Part shown: positions 1-9,650 of the stretch, piece after piece
Position numbering within the stretch: position 1 is the first letter of the stretch
Layout: every line of letters starts with the position of its first letter
Assembly (NCBI RefSeq): GCF_900100795.1
Contig: NZ_FNCO01000008.1
Coordinates: 248,001-312,000 of the forward strand
Length of the DNA: 64,000 bases
Direction: 5' to 3'
Source of the DNA: Pseudomonas abietaniphila
GTDB taxonomy: Bacteria; Pseudomonadota; Gammaproteobacteria; Pseudomonadales; Pseudomonadaceae
Position numbers and translations under genes: made by a program
The notes under the pieces: generated by a model
The model's input: the letters and a program-made list of their open reading frames with translations, nothing else
Database searches by the model: none
Told to the model about the DNA's origin: nothing

Positions 1-872
1 CGGTCGATTACGCCAGTCCCGAGAAGGCCTTGCTGGTTTATCTGCAGGACCTGGAATTGCAACTGGGGGATGTCGGCTCGATCTGCCTGGCGGTCGCCGG
101 GCCTGTGACCGGTGACGATTTCCACTTCACCAACAGCCACTGGAAGATCAACCGGCAGGCGTTCTGCGCGGCGCTCAAGATCGACAACCTGATCATGGTC
201 AACGACTTCACGGCCATGGCCCTGGGCATGACCCGGCTGCGTGACGACGAGTACCTGACCGTGCGTCACGGCAAGGGCGATCCGAAAGGTGCCCGCGTGG
301 TGATCGGTCCGGGCACCGGCCTGGGTGTCGGCACCTTGATCCGCACCGGCGAAAGCCACTGGACCGCAGTGCCGGGCGAGGGCGGCCATGTCGACCTGCC
401 GATCGGCAATCCGCGCGAGGCCATGTTGTGGATGCGGCTGATGGCCGAGCATGAACATGTGAGTGCCGAAACCATTTTGAGCGGTGCCGGTCTGTTGCTG
501 CTGTATCAGGTCAGCTGTGCGCTGGACGAAGTCGAGCCGGTGTTGAAGTCGCCAGCGGCGATCACCTCGGCGGCGATCAAGGGTGACCCTGTGGCGAGTG
601 CCGTGCTCGAACAGTTCTGCGTATTTCTCGGCCGTGTCGCGGGCAACAATGTGTTGACCGTCGGCGGCCGTGGTGGCGTTTATATCGCAGGCGGTGTGAT
701 TCCGCGATTCGTCGACTTTTTCATGCAGAGCGGGTTTAACAAGGCCCTGGCAGAAAAAGGCCTGATGAAGGATTACTTCAAGGATGTGCCGGTGTGGCTG
801 GTGACGGCCGAGTACCCGGGCTTGATGGGCGCTGGCGTGGCGTTGGATCAGGCGCTGGCAGCGCAAGGATAA
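1..872 (+). CDS. glk: Glucokinase, 5' end missing
   Basis: This gene encodes the cytoplasmic ATP-dependent kinase that makes glucose-6-phosphate, the entry to the Entner-Doudoroff route. The reading frame is open from base 3, so the gene starts before the window. About 289 residues are visible, and the family is usually near 320, so roughly 30 N-terminal residues carrying the first phosphate-binding loop are missing. Visible glucokinase motifs are NDFTAMALG (glucose-binding Asn-Asp), GPGTGLGVG (nucleotide loop) and EGGHVDLP. It lies just upstream of gltR-gtrS, as in other Pseudomonas, where edd usually precedes it. A REP palindrome follows the stop. Confidence 0.93.
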   Translation, partial: VDYASPEKALLVYLQDLELQLGDVGSICLAVAGPVTGDDFHFTNSHWKINRQAFCAALKIDNLIMVNDFTAMALGMTRLRDDEYLTVRHGKGDPKGARVVIGPGTGLGVGTLIRTGESHWTAVPGEGGHVDLPIGNPREAMLWMRLMAEHEHVSAETILSGAGLLLLYQVSCALDEVEPVLKSPAAITSAAIKGDPVASAVLEQFCVFLGRVAGNNVLTVGGRGGVYIAGGVIPRFVDFFMQSGFNKALAEKGLMKDYFKDVPVWLVTAEYPGLMGAGVALDQALAAQG

Positions 873-884
873 GTTCGCAACATG

Positions 885-964
885 CTGTAGGAGCGCGCTT
901 GCGACCTTTCAGTCACAGACGTGTCGTCTGGACTCACGCATCGCGGGCAAGCGCGCTCCTACAG
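885..964. repeat. REP palindrome
   Basis: The arms CTGTAGGAGCGCGCTT (885-900) and AAGCGCGCTCCTACAG (949-964) are perfect 16-base inverted repeats around a variable middle. This is the Pseudomonas REP type found repeatedly in this window, and it lies right behind the glk stop codon. Confidence 0.85.
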
Positions 965-1007
965 TGGATTGTGCTCGCCGCCATTTTAGCGAGCCAACCC
1001 AACCCTT

Positions 1008-1094
1008 GTAGGAGCCGGCTTGCTGGCGATAGAGGCGTATCTGGCGGCATCAATGTGGCTGCCCGAACGTAATCGCCAGCAAGCCAGCTCCTAC
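1008..1094. repeat. REP-like palindrome, variant arms
   Basis: The left arm (GTAGGAGCCGGCTTGCTGGC) and right arm (GCCAGCAAGCCAGCTCCTAC) form an imperfect inverted repeat. The arms differ from the main REP type, having GCTGGC where the others have GCCCGC. It forms a pair with the REP at 885-964 between glk and gltR. Confidence 0.75.
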
Positions 1095-1114
1095 ACTGTG
1101 TTATCTGTGCCCAT

Positions 1115-1122
1115 AACAACAA
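1115..1122 (+). promoter_or_regulatory. Candidate Hfq/Crc CA motif in the gltR leader
   Basis: AACAACAA fits the AANAANAA catabolite-activity motif and lies 26 bases before the GTG start of gltR. The surrounding 12 bases CATAACAACAAT recur exactly before gtsA. Crc/Hfq control is inferred from the motif and from the role of the genes. Confidence 0.45.
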
Positions 1123-1148
1123 TTTCAGTGCCTACAAGGACGACTAAA

Positions 1149-1886
<738 letters not shown>

Positions 1887-1892
1887 TTGCCA

Positions 1893-3353
1893 ATGGTGAC
1901 CGAGAAAAAGCGTCGTCTGCCGGTACCGCGCTCACTGCTGGGGCGCATGCTGCTGTTGACCTTGCTGGCCGTGCTGCTGGCGCAAACCCTGTCCAGCCTG
2001 ATCTGGCTTTCCCAGCTGCGCGCCACGCAAATGGAAGGCCTGATCACCAGTGCCCGCAGCCTGGGTTATTCCATGTCAGCGAGCGTCAGTTACTTCCGCT
2101 CGCTGCCGGTCGCGTTTCGTCCTTTGGTGCTTGATCAACTGCGCAGCATGGGCGGGACGCGTTTCTTCGTATCGCTCAACGATCGTCCGCTGGACATGCA
2201 GGTGCTGGAGCCGACCGTGCGCAAGTCGGCGGTCATCAACGTGGTCGGTCAGGTATTGCGGCAGAATCTGGGCGCTGACCCGGACATCCTCGTCCGCTTC
2301 GTGCGTCCGGAAGACCTGCGCATCTTCAACAGCGGCCTGAAACTCGACGAGCTGCCACGTTCATGGGCGCATTACGCGTTGACGCTGGAACCAGTGAATC
2401 CGCCGGTTCTGGTGACCCAGATTGAGCTGTCACCGGGGGAATGGCTGTACATTGCGTCGCTCTTGCCCGAGCCGTACACCATGCTCGAAGAGGAAGGCCT
2501 GCCGTCGCAGCAGGTCTGGTTCATTGGCCTGACGAGTATCTTCCTGCTGGTGTTTATCGGCTTGCTGGTGCACTGGCAAAGCGGCCCGCTCAAGCGGTTG
2601 GCGCGTGCTGCGCGAGACCTGTCGCTGGGCGCCGACGTCGAGCCGGTGGTGGAGGGCGGCGGTAGCGAAGTGATCGAGGTGACGCGTGCGTTCAACACCA
2701 TGCGCGATCGCATCAGCCGCTACCTGACCGAGCGCGGGCAGTTGTTCAGCGCCATTTCCCACGACCTGCGCACGCCCATCACGCGCTTGCGCCTGCGAGT
2801 GGAACTGCTGGAAGACGAGGAAATGCAGGTCAAGTTCACCCGCGATCTCGACGAGCTGGAACTGCTGGTCAAAGGTGCTTTGCAGTGCGTGAAGGACACC
2901 GACATTCACGAAAACATCGAGCCGGTGGACCTCAATCACGCACTCGATTGCCTGATCGAACCGTACCTGGCCCCTAATGGTGGCGGCCGCGTGACATTGA
3001 AGGGCAAGGCCATGTCGATGTTTTACGGCAAGCCGCTGGCGTTGAGGCGTTGCATGGGCAACCTGATCGACAACGCCATCAAGTACGGCGACAAAGCGCA
3101 CCTATACGTTGAGGACGATGCAGAAGCGTTCGTGCTGCACGTCGAGGACGAGGGGCCGGGTGTGCCCGAACAACGACTGGAGCAGGTGTTCGAGCCGCAT
3201 TTTCGGCTCGCGGGCAAGCAGCAGCAGGGCTACGGCCTCGGTCTGGGGATCGCCCGTAACATCGCCCACAGTCACGGCGGCGAAGTGACCCTGCAAAACC
3301 TGCGCGACGGTGGTTTGCGGGTGACGCTGCACCTGCCGCGCGGGGTGGAGTGA
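1893..3353 (+). CDS. gtrS: Sensor histidine kinase GtrS/GltS
   Basis: This is the inner-membrane kinase partner of GltR. About 486 residues show a first membrane helix near 15-35, a periplasmic sensor region of about 170 residues and a second helix near 207-228. They continue with a HAMP linker, the H-box SHDLRTPITRL with His290, the N-box NLIDNAIKYG, the G1 box DEGPGVP and the G2 box GYGLGLGIAR. Two in-frame starts are close together: TTG at 1887 and ATG at 1893. I prefer ATG. In P. aeruginosa the homologue senses 2-ketogluconate or 6-phosphogluconate; ligand identity here is inferred from synteny with gts and oprB. Confidence 0.9.
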   Translation: MVTEKKRRLPVPRSLLGRMLLLTLLAVLLAQTLSSLIWLSQLRATQMEGLITSARSLGYSMSASVSYFRSLPVAFRPLVLDQLRSMGGTRFFVSLNDRPLDMQVLEPTVRKSAVINVVGQVLRQNLGADPDILVRFVRPEDLRIFNSGLKLDELPRSWAHYALTLEPVNPPVLVTQIELSPGEWLYIASLLPEPYTMLEEEGLPSQQVWFIGLTSIFLLVFIGLLVHWQSGPLKRLARAARDLSLGADVEPVVEGGGSEVIEVTRAFNTMRDRISRYLTERGQLFSAISHDLRTPITRLRLRVELLEDEEMQVKFTRDLDELELLVKGALQCVKDTDIHENIEPVDLNHALDCLIEPYLAPNGGGRVTLKGKAMSMFYGKPLALRRCMGNLIDNAIKYGDKAHLYVEDDAEAFVLHVEDEGPGVPEQRLEQVFEPHFRLAGKQQQGYGLGLGIARNIAHSHGGEVTLQNLRDGGLRVTLHLPRGVE

Positions 3354-3371
3354 GCGCCGACCTCGGTCACT

Positions 3372-3458
3372 GTAGGAGCGCGCTTGCCCGCGATTGCGGT
3401 GGGTCAGTTACCAGCAAGGTTTTTGACCCACCGCAATCGCGGGTAAGCGCGCTCCTAC
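3372..3458. repeat. REP palindrome with long arms
   Basis: GTAGGAGCGCGCTTGCCCGC starts the left arm. The arms reach about 35 bases with one mismatch and end in TGACCCACCGCAA on the right. This is the most complete copy of the main REP type in the window. It lies between gtrS and gtsA. Confidence 0.88.
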
Positions 3459-3483
3459 GGGTTTAGACGCAAGGTTTCTTGAA

Positions 3484-3548
3484 TGTCACCATCCAGTGAC
3501 ACCCGCGCGTCCCTTCGTTACCGTCCGTGCAAGTCGCTTGTTTAGAAT
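3484..3548 (+). promoter_or_regulatory. gtsA promoter region with inverted repeat
   Basis: TGTCAC (3484-3489) and GTGACA (3496-3501) form a perfect inverted repeat with a 6-base spacer. A -10-like TAGAAT lies at 3543-3548 with no good -35 box, which suits an activated promoter. The repeat could be a regulator site, but GltR binding is not shown by sequence. Confidence 0.35.
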
Positions 3549-3583
3549 CCATGCAGCGCAAGCGCCAAGACTTGCTCATGCAT

Positions 3584-3591
3584 AACAACAA
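3584..3591 (+). promoter_or_regulatory. Candidate Hfq/Crc CA motif before gtsA
   Basis: AACAACAA lies 14 bases before the gtsA ATG, right against the AAAGG ribosome site. It is part of CATAACAACAAT, which is repeated exactly in the gltR leader. Blocking of translation during catabolite repression is inferred from known Crc/Hfq targets. Confidence 0.55.
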
Positions 3592-3605
3592 TAAAGGTCA
3601 AATAG

Positions 3606-4892
3606 ATGAATTCGATTTCCCGTCTCGCAGCACTCATTTCTCTCGCCTCGTTGTTCCCTCTGAGCGCCATGGCCGCTGATTCCAAAGGCACTGTCGAAGT
3701 CGTCCACTGGTGGACTTCCGGTGGCGAAAAAGCGGCTGTCGACGTGCTCAAGGCCCAAGTTGAAAAAGACGGTTTCACCTGGAAAGACGGCGCTGTCGCC
3801 GGCGGTGGCGGTTCGACGGCCATGACTGTTCTGAAGAGCCGCGCTGTGGCTGGCAACCCGCCAGGCGTTGCCCAGATCAAAGGTCCGGACATTCAGGAAT
3901 GGGCCTCTACCGGCCTGCTCGACACTGACGTGCTGAAAGACGTTTCCAAGCAGGAAAAGTGGGACAGCCTGCTCGACAAGAAAGTGTCCGATACCGTGAA
4001 GTACGACGGTGATTATGTGGCCGTACCGGTGAACATCCACCGCGTGAACTGGCTGTGGATCAACCCGGAAGTCTTCAAGAAAGCCGGTATCGAAAAAGCC
4101 CCGACCACCCTCCAAGAGTTCTACGCTGCGGGCGACAAGCTCAAGGCGGCAGGCTTCATCCCTCTGGCCCATGGTGGCCAGCCTTGGCAGGACAGCACCG
4201 TTTTTGAAGCCGTCGTACTGTCCGTGATGGGCGCTGACGGTTACAAAAAGGCGCTGGTCGATCTGGACAATGGCGCGCTGACCGGTCCGGAAATGGTCAA
4301 GTCGCTCACCGAGCTCAAGAAAGTCGCCACCTACATGGATCCCGACGGCAAAGGCCAGGACTGGAACCTGGAAGCCGCCAAGGTTATCAACGGCAAGGCC
4401 GGCATGCAGATCATGGGTGACTGGGCCAAGTCCGAATGGACTGCCGCCAAGAAAGTCGCCGGCAAGGACTACGAGTGCGTCGCCTTCCCGGGCACCGACA
4501 AGGCATTCACCTACAACATCGACTCTCTGGCTGTGTTCAAGCAGAAAGACGCAGGCACGGCTGCCGGTCAGCAGGACATCGCCAAAGTTGTGCTGGGTGA
4601 AAACTTCCAGAAAGTCTTCAGCATCAACAAGGGCTCGATCCCGGTTCGTAACGACATGCTGGCCGACATGGGCAAGTACGGGTTCGACTCGTGCGCCCAG
4701 ACGGCTGCCAAAGACTTCCTGGCGGACGCCAAGACCGGCGGCCTGCAACCAAGCATGGCGCACAACATGGCGACCACGCTGGCTGTTCAAGGCGCATTCT
4801 TTGATGTCGTGACCAACTTCATCAACGACCCGAAAGCCGATCCGGCCGATGCCGCGAAAAAGCTGGGTGCTGCGATCAAGTCCGCTAAATAA
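3606..4892 (+). CDS. gtsA: Glucose/mannose ABC transporter, periplasmic binding protein GtsA
   Basis: This 428-residue periplasmic sugar receptor feeds glucose to the GtsBCD importer. It has a Sec signal peptide with a hydrophobic core and AMA-A cleavage near residue 23. The mature protein has the family 1 solute-binding pattern, with VVHWWTSGGEKAA at its N-terminus and GKAGMQIMGDWAKSEW in the second lobe. It is the first gene of gtsABCD but is separated from gtsB by 150 bases holding a REP element. That spacing suggests the binding protein is made in excess. A CA motif overlaps its ribosome site. Confidence 0.93.
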   Translation: MNSISRLAALISLASLFPLSAMAADSKGTVEVVHWWTSGGEKAAVDVLKAQVEKDGFTWKDGAVAGGGGSTAMTVLKSRAVAGNPPGVAQIKGPDIQEWASTGLLDTDVLKDVSKQEKWDSLLDKKVSDTVKYDGDYVAVPVNIHRVNWLWINPEVFKKAGIEKAPTTLQEFYAAGDKLKAAGFIPLAHGGQPWQDSTVFEAVVLSVMGADGYKKALVDLDNGALTGPEMVKSLTELKKVATYMDPDGKGQDWNLEAAKVINGKAGMQIMGDWAKSEWTAAKKVAGKDYECVAFPGTDKAFTYNIDSLAVFKQKDAGTAAGQQDIAKVVLGENFQKVFSINKGSIPVRNDMLADMGKYGFDSCAQTAAKDFLADAKTGGLQPSMAHNMATTLAVQGAFFDVVTNFINDPKADPADAAKKLGAAIKSAK

Positions 4893-4910
4893 CGCGTAGC
4901 AGCAAAGTCT

Positions 4911-4995
4911 GCAGGAGCGCGCTTGCCCGCAATTGCGGTGTGTCATTGAACGACCATTGTCTGATTTGACGCATCGCGGGCAAGCGCGCTCCTAC
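4911..4995. repeat. REP palindrome between gtsA and gtsB
   Basis: The left arm GCAGGAGCGCGCTTGCCCGC and right arm GCGGGCAAGCGCGCTCCTAC form the usual palindrome, with one arm altered at its tip. Its place inside the transporter operon could protect the upstream gtsA message or end part of the transcripts. Confidence 0.85.
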
Positions 4996-5042
4996 AACCG
5001 GCAGCGTGTTCGCAATCTTCTTTTTCTGTACTGGATTTCACC

Positions 5043-5951
5043 ATGAGTTCTGTTGCTGTGTTCAGCAAAGCCTCGCCGTTCGATGCACTGCAGCGCTGGC
5101 TACCCAAACTGGTGCTGGCGCCCAGCATGTTCATCGTATTGGTGGGCTTCTACGGCTATATCCTGTGGACGTTCATTCTGTCGTTCACCAACTCGACTTT
5201 CCTGCCGACCTACAAGTTCGTAGGCCTGGCGCAATACGCACGGCTGTTCGACAACGACCGCTGGTGGGTCGCGAGCAAGAACCTGGCGGTGTTTGGTGGC
5301 ATGTTCATCGGCATAAGCCTGGTCGTCGGTGTGATGCTGGCGGTGTTCCTTGACCAGCGCATCCGCCGCGAAGGTTTCATCCGCACCGTTTACCTGTACC
5401 CGATGGCGCTCTCGATGATCGTCACCGGTACGGCCTGGAAATGGTTGCTCAACCCGGGCATGGGCCTGGACAAACTGCTGCGTGACTGGGGCTGGGAAGG
5501 CTTCCGTTTCGACTGGCTGATCGACCCTGACCGCGTGGTGTACTGCCTGGTGATCGCTGCCGTCTGGCAGGCCTCGGGCTTCATCATGGCGATGTTCCTG
5601 GCCGGCCTGCGTGGCGTTGATCAGTCGATCATCCGTGCAGCGCAGATCGATGGCGCAAGCATGCCGAAGATCTACTGGAAAGTGGTGCTGCCAAGCCTGC
5701 GTCCGGTGTTCTTCAGTGCGGTGATGATCCTGGCGCACATCGCGATCAAGAGTTTCGACCTTGTTGCGGCCATGACCGCCGGCGGCCCGGGTTATTCGTC
5801 CGACCTGCCTGCGATGTTCATGTACTCGTTCACCTTCAGCCGTGGCCAGATGGGTATGGGCTCGGCCAGTGCGATTCTGATGCTCGGTGCGATTCTCGCC
5901 ATCCTCGTGCCTTACCTGTATTCCGAGCTGAGGACCAAGCGCAATGACTAG
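5043..5951 (+). CDS. gtsB: Glucose ABC transporter permease GtsB
   Basis: This 302-residue inner-membrane permease of the MalF/UgpA type has six predicted membrane segments, starting near residue 24 (VLAPSMFIVLVGFYGYILW). The cytoplasmic EAA loop that docks with the ATPase is visible as RAAQIDGASMPKIYWKVVLP around residues 198-217. Its end overlaps gtsC by 8 bases, so the two permeases are translationally coupled. Confidence 0.92.
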   Translation: MSSVAVFSKASPFDALQRWLPKLVLAPSMFIVLVGFYGYILWTFILSFTNSTFLPTYKFVGLAQYARLFDNDRWWVASKNLAVFGGMFIGISLVVGVMLAVFLDQRIRREGFIRTVYLYPMALSMIVTGTAWKWLLNPGMGLDKLLRDWGWEGFRFDWLIDPDRVVYCLVIAAVWQASGFIMAMFLAGLRGVDQSIIRAAQIDGASMPKIYWKVVLPSLRPVFFSAVMILAHIAIKSFDLVAAMTAGGPGYSSDLPAMFMYSFTFSRGQMGMGSASAILMLGAILAILVPYLYSELRTKRND

Positions 5952-6789
5952 TCTCGCCGCCAAACCTTCCATCAGCCTGAGCCGGATCGCGATCTATGCC
6001 GTGCTCATCGGCGCGGTGCTGATTTACCTGATTCCGCTGGTGGTGATGTTGCTGACCAGTTTCAAATCGCCCGAAGACATCGGCAGCGGCAACCTGCTGA
6101 GCTGGCCAACCGAAGTCACCGGTATCGGCTGGATCAAGGCATGGGCCACCGTCAAAGGCTACTTCTGGAACTCGATCATGATCACCGTTCCGGCGGTGCT
6201 GATCTCCACCGCGATCGGTGCGTTGAACGGCTACGTGCTGTCGATGTGGCGCTTCCGCGGCTCGCAGATGTTCTTCGGTCTGCTGTTGTTCGGCTGCTTC
6301 CTGCCGTTCCAGACCGTGCTGCTGCCAGCGTCGTTCACGCTCGGCAAGATGGGCCTGGCCAGCACCACGACCGGCCTGGTGTTCGTCCATGTGGTCTACG
6401 GTCTGGCGTTCACCACGCTGTTCTTCCGTAACTACTACGTCAGCATTCCCGATGCGCTGGTCAAGGCTGCACGTCTGGACGGTGCGGGCTTCTTCACCAT
6501 TTTTCGGCGGATCATTCTGCCGATGTCGACCCCGATCATCATGGTCTGCCTGATCTGGCAGTTCACGCAGATCTGGAACGACTTCCTGTTCGGTGTGGTG
6601 TTTTCCAGCGGCGATTCGCAGCCCATCACCGTGGCGCTGAACAACCTGGTCAACACCAGCACGGGCGTCAAGGAATACAACGTGGACATGGCGGCAGCAA
6701 TGATCGCGGGTCTTCCGACCCTGCTGGTCTATGTGGTCGCAGGCAAGTATTTCGTGCGCGGGCTGACAGCCGGCGCAGTCAAGGGGTAA
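5944..6789 (+). CDS. gtsC: Glucose ABC transporter permease GtsC
   Basis: This is the second permease (281 residues, MalG/UgpE type) and pairs with GtsB to form the sugar channel. It has an N-terminal membrane helix at about residues 13-35 and further segments. The EAA loop is KAARLDGAGFFTIFRRIILP near residues 177-196. Its start overlaps the gtsB end, and gtsD follows after two bases. Confidence 0.92.
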   Translation: MTSLAAKPSISLSRIAIYAVLIGAVLIYLIPLVVMLLTSFKSPEDIGSGNLLSWPTEVTGIGWIKAWATVKGYFWNSIMITVPAVLISTAIGALNGYVLSMWRFRGSQMFFGLLLFGCFLPFQTVLLPASFTLGKMGLASTTTGLVFVHVVYGLAFTTLFFRNYYVSIPDALVKAARLDGAGFFTIFRRIILPMSTPIIMVCLIWQFTQIWNDFLFGVVFSSGDSQPITVALNNLVNTSTGVKEYNVDMAAAMIAGLPTLLVYVVAGKYFVRGLTAGAVKG

Positions 6790-6791
6790 TC

Positions 6792-7952
6792 ATGGCAACG
6801 CTTGAGCTTCGCAATGTAAACAAGACTTACGGGGCCGGTCTGCCGGACACCCTGAAGAACATCGAACTGTCGATCAAGGACGGTGAGTTCCTGATCCTGG
6901 TCGGTCCTTCGGGCTGCGGTAAGTCGACCCTGATGAACTGCATCGCGGGCCTGGAAAACATTACTGGCGGCGCGATCATGATCGGTGATCAGGACGTCAG
7001 CGGCATGAGTCCGAAAGATCGCGACATTGCCATGGTGTTCCAGTCCTACGCGCTGTACCCGACCATGAGCGTGCGCGAGAACATCGAGTTCGGCCTCAAG
7101 ATTCGCAAGATGAGCCAATCGGCCATCGACGAAGAAGTCGCACGTGTCGCCAAACTGCTGCAGATCGAACACCTGCTCAACCGCAAACCGGGTCAGCTGT
7201 CCGGTGGTCAGCAGCAGCGCGTGGCCATGGGCCGTGCACTGGCGCGTCGTCCGAAAATCTACCTGTTCGACGAGCCGCTTTCGAACCTCGACGCCAAGCT
7301 GCGCGTCGAGATGCGCACCGAAATGAAACTGATGCATCAGCGCCTCAAGACCACCACCGTCTACGTGACCCACGATCAGATCGAGGCCATGACCCTGGGC
7401 GACAAAGTGGCGGTCATGAAGGACGGCATCATTCAGCAGTTCGGTACGCCGAAACAGATCTACAACGATCCGGCCAACCTGTTCGTCGCCAGCTTCATCG
7501 GTTCGCCGCCGATGAACTTCATTCCGCTGCGTCTGCAACGCAAGGAAGGGCGTCTGGTGGCGTTGCTGGACAGCGGCCAGGCACGTTGCGAATTGCCGAT
7601 GAGCATGAGCGATGCAGGGCTTGAAGACCGTGAGGTGATTCTGGGCCTTCGTCCGGAACAGATCGTGTTAGCGTCCGGTGAAAATGCAGGGATGCCGACC
7701 CTTCGCGCTGAAGTGCAGGTCACCGAGCCCACCGGTCCCGACACGCTGGTATTCGTCACGTTGAACGAGAGCAAGGTTTGTTGCCGCCTGGCGCCGGATG
7801 TCGCGCCAGCGGTAGGTGAAACCCTGACCCTGCAGTTCGACCCGAGCAAGGTGTTGCTGTTCGACGCCAAGACCGGGGAACGGCTGGGTGCGCTGGGAAA
7901 GTCGCAGGCCGCTGAGAGCATGGGGAACGTCACGCGGCTTAACCGCAACTGA
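6792..7952 (+). CDS. gtsD: Glucose ABC transporter ATPase GtsD
   Basis: This 386-residue ATPase of the MalK/UgpC type energises GtsBC. It shows Walker A GPSGCGKST (38-46), the Q-loop around MVFQSYALYP, the signature LSGGQQQR, Walker B IYLFDEPLSNLDA and the switch VTHDQ. A C-terminal TOBE-type domain (about 290-370) includes LGLRPEQI. It is the last gene of the coupled gtsBCD set, and oprB follows after 137 bases. Confidence 0.92.
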   Translation: MATLELRNVNKTYGAGLPDTLKNIELSIKDGEFLILVGPSGCGKSTLMNCIAGLENITGGAIMIGDQDVSGMSPKDRDIAMVFQSYALYPTMSVRENIEFGLKIRKMSQSAIDEEVARVAKLLQIEHLLNRKPGQLSGGQQQRVAMGRALARRPKIYLFDEPLSNLDAKLRVEMRTEMKLMHQRLKTTTVYVTHDQIEAMTLGDKVAVMKDGIIQQFGTPKQIYNDPANLFVASFIGSPPMNFIPLRLQRKEGRLVALLDSGQARCELPMSMSDAGLEDREVILGLRPEQIVLASGENAGMPTLRAEVQVTEPTGPDTLVFVTLNESKVCCRLAPDVAPAVGETLTLQFDPSKVLLFDAKTGERLGALGKSQAAESMGNVTRLNRN

Positions 7953-7987
7953 TCCCGCACGCGGGTGCACTGCGTTAACGAGCACAT

Positions 7988-8025
7988 CTGACGGGTCGAT
8001 TTCTGCCGTAAAAACGGCCCGTCAG
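7988..8025 (+). other. Stem-loop between gtsD and oprB
   Basis: CTGACGGG (7988-7995) pairs with CCCGTCAG (8018-8025), and a smaller GCCGT/ACGGC pair sits inside. No T tract follows, so it is not a classical intrinsic terminator. It may slow transcription or protect the gts message. Confidence 0.4.
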
Positions 8026-8062
8026 GCACACGAGGCAAGTGGTTACAACGCTGTTTAGAGCT

Positions 8063-8070
8063 AATAACAA
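8063..8070 (+). promoter_or_regulatory. Candidate Hfq/Crc CA motif before oprB
   Basis: AATAACAA fits AANAANAA and lies just before the ribosome site and the ATG at 8090. This is the third such leader in the glucose block. Confidence 0.45.
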
Positions 8071-8089
8071 TAAAACGAGGATTTAAGGG

Positions 8090-9445
8090 ATGAAGAAGGT
8101 AAAAGGCAAATCGCTTAACCAGTTTCAGCTGATTGGTGGGTTGTCCGTCTTGGGGGCCTTGACGATGTCGGGATCCGCATTCGCACTTGAACCGTTTAAT
8201 GCCAACGAGCATATGACCGGTGACTGGGGCGGTCTGCGCAAAGAGCTCCATGACAAAGGTTACGACTTCAACCTTGAGTACGTCGGCGAGATGGGCGCCA
8301 ACGTCAAGGGCGGCTACAACAACGACAAGACCGCGCGCTATAGCGATCAGTTTGCAATCGGCACCTACATCGACCTGGAAAAGGTCTTCGGTCTGAAGGA
8401 CGCAGAGTTCAAGCTGACCGTCACCGAGCGTAGCGGTAACAACATCTCCAACGACCGTCTGGGTGACCCTCGCATCGGCACACTCAGCTCCTCGCAGGAA
8501 GTCTGGGGTCGCGGTCAGACCTGGCGTCTGACCCAGATGTGGATCAAGCAGAAGTACTTCGACGGCGCACTGGATATCAAAGCCGGTCGTATGGGCGAAG
8601 GTGAAGACTTCGGCAGCTTCCCGTGCGATTTCCAGAACCTGACGTTCTGCGGCACCCAGGCGGCGAACTATGTCAGCACCTGGTACAACTGGCCGGTCAG
8701 CCAGTGGGCCGTCCGCGTGAAATACAACATCACGCCAGAAGTGTTTGCTCAGGTCGGTGTGTACGAGCAGAACCCGTCGTATCTGGAAACCGGGAACGGC
8801 TTCAAGCTCAGCGGTAGCGGTGCGAAGGGCACGCTGGTTCCTGTGGAACTGGTCTGGTCCCCAACCGTCAACTCGCTGGCGGGCGAATACCGGCTGGGTT
8901 GGTACTACAGCAGCCCAAGCGCCAATGACTTGAAAGACGACGTCAATGGTCAGCCTCAGGCGCTGACCGGCGCGGAATTCAAATCACACGGCAGCAAACA
9001 CGGCTGGTGGTTTGTGGCTCAGCAGCAATTGACCACCGTGGGTGGCGATTCGTCCCGTGGCATGAGCGTGTTCTTCAACGCCACCGTGCACGACAAGGCC
9101 ACCAACTTCGTCGACAACTTCCAGAACGTCGGTCTGGTCTTCAAAGGTCCGTTTGATGCACGTCCAAAAGACGACATCGGCGTAGGCGTTTCGCGTATTC
9201 ATGTGAACGACAACGTTCGCGATCGTGCTCGCCTCTTGAACCAGGTCAACGGTGTGGACGATTTCGATAATCCGAACTACCTGCCGATTCAGACCACCGA
9301 GTACAACTCGGAGATCTACTACGGCGTTCACGTTACCGATTGGCTGACCGTGCGTCCTAACGTGCAGTACGTCGTGCATCCAGGCGGTACCGACCACGTG
9401 GACAACGCGCTGGTTGCCGGTATCAAGCTGCAAACCAAGTTCTAA
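8090..9445 (+). CDS. oprB: Carbohydrate-selective porin OprB
   Basis: This 451-residue outer-membrane porin lets glucose and related sugars enter the periplasm. It has an N-terminal signal peptide with SAFA-L cleavage near residue 33. The mature start has the OprB-type HMTGDWGGLRKEL. The rest is beta-strand-rich sequence ending in IKLQTKF, with the terminal Phe typical of porins inserted by BAM. A CysXxx loop (FPCDFQNLTFCG) is visible. The gene is followed by two intrinsic terminators, so it closes the uptake block. Confidence 0.93.
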   Translation: MKKVKGKSLNQFQLIGGLSVLGALTMSGSAFALEPFNANEHMTGDWGGLRKELHDKGYDFNLEYVGEMGANVKGGYNNDKTARYSDQFAIGTYIDLEKVFGLKDAEFKLTVTERSGNNISNDRLGDPRIGTLSSSQEVWGRGQTWRLTQMWIKQKYFDGALDIKAGRMGEGEDFGSFPCDFQNLTFCGTQAANYVSTWYNWPVSQWAVRVKYNITPEVFAQVGVYEQNPSYLETGNGFKLSGSGAKGTLVPVELVWSPTVNSLAGEYRLGWYYSSPSANDLKDDVNGQPQALTGAEFKSHGSKHGWWFVAQQQLTTVGGDSSRGMSVFFNATVHDKATNFVDNFQNVGLVFKGPFDARPKDDIGVGVSRIHVNDNVRDRARLLNQVNGVDDFDNPNYLPIQTTEYNSEIYYGVHVTDWLTVRPNVQYVVHPGGTDHVDNALVAGIKLQTKF

Positions 9446-9457
9446 ACGTTACATGAT

Positions 9458-9480
9458 TGTGCGGACCGCTCCTCCGCACA
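9458..9480 (+). other. Hairpin after oprB
   Basis: TGTGCGGA and TCCGCACA form a perfect 8-base stem with a 7-base loop, 13 bases after the oprB stop. It has no T tract and may stabilise the 3' end. Confidence 0.45.
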
Positions 9481-9527
9481 TCTCTCTCTGATGTGCTTCA
9501 CAAACGATCAAGGGTCGTGTGTGCTTT

Positions 9528-9554
9528 ACGGGCAGCCAGGCTGCCCGTTTTTTT
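9528..9554 (+). terminator. Intrinsic terminator of oprB
   Basis: ACGGGCAGCC and GGCTGCCCGT form a perfect 10-base stem with a single-base loop as written, followed by seven T. Confidence 0.9.
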
Positions 9555-9565
9555 ATGGGGTTATC

Positions 9566-9588
9566 GCTCCGGATTCGGAGCCTTTTTT
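9566..9588 (+). terminator. Second intrinsic terminator
   Basis: GCTCCG-GATT-CGGAGC is followed by a T-rich run. It acts as a tandem backup to the terminator just upstream. Confidence 0.8.
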
Positions 9589-9650
9589 ATTGTGTGTTGC
9601 AGGCGCTCTTACACAGAACAATCGAACCCACTATCCGGACTTGAACTGCA

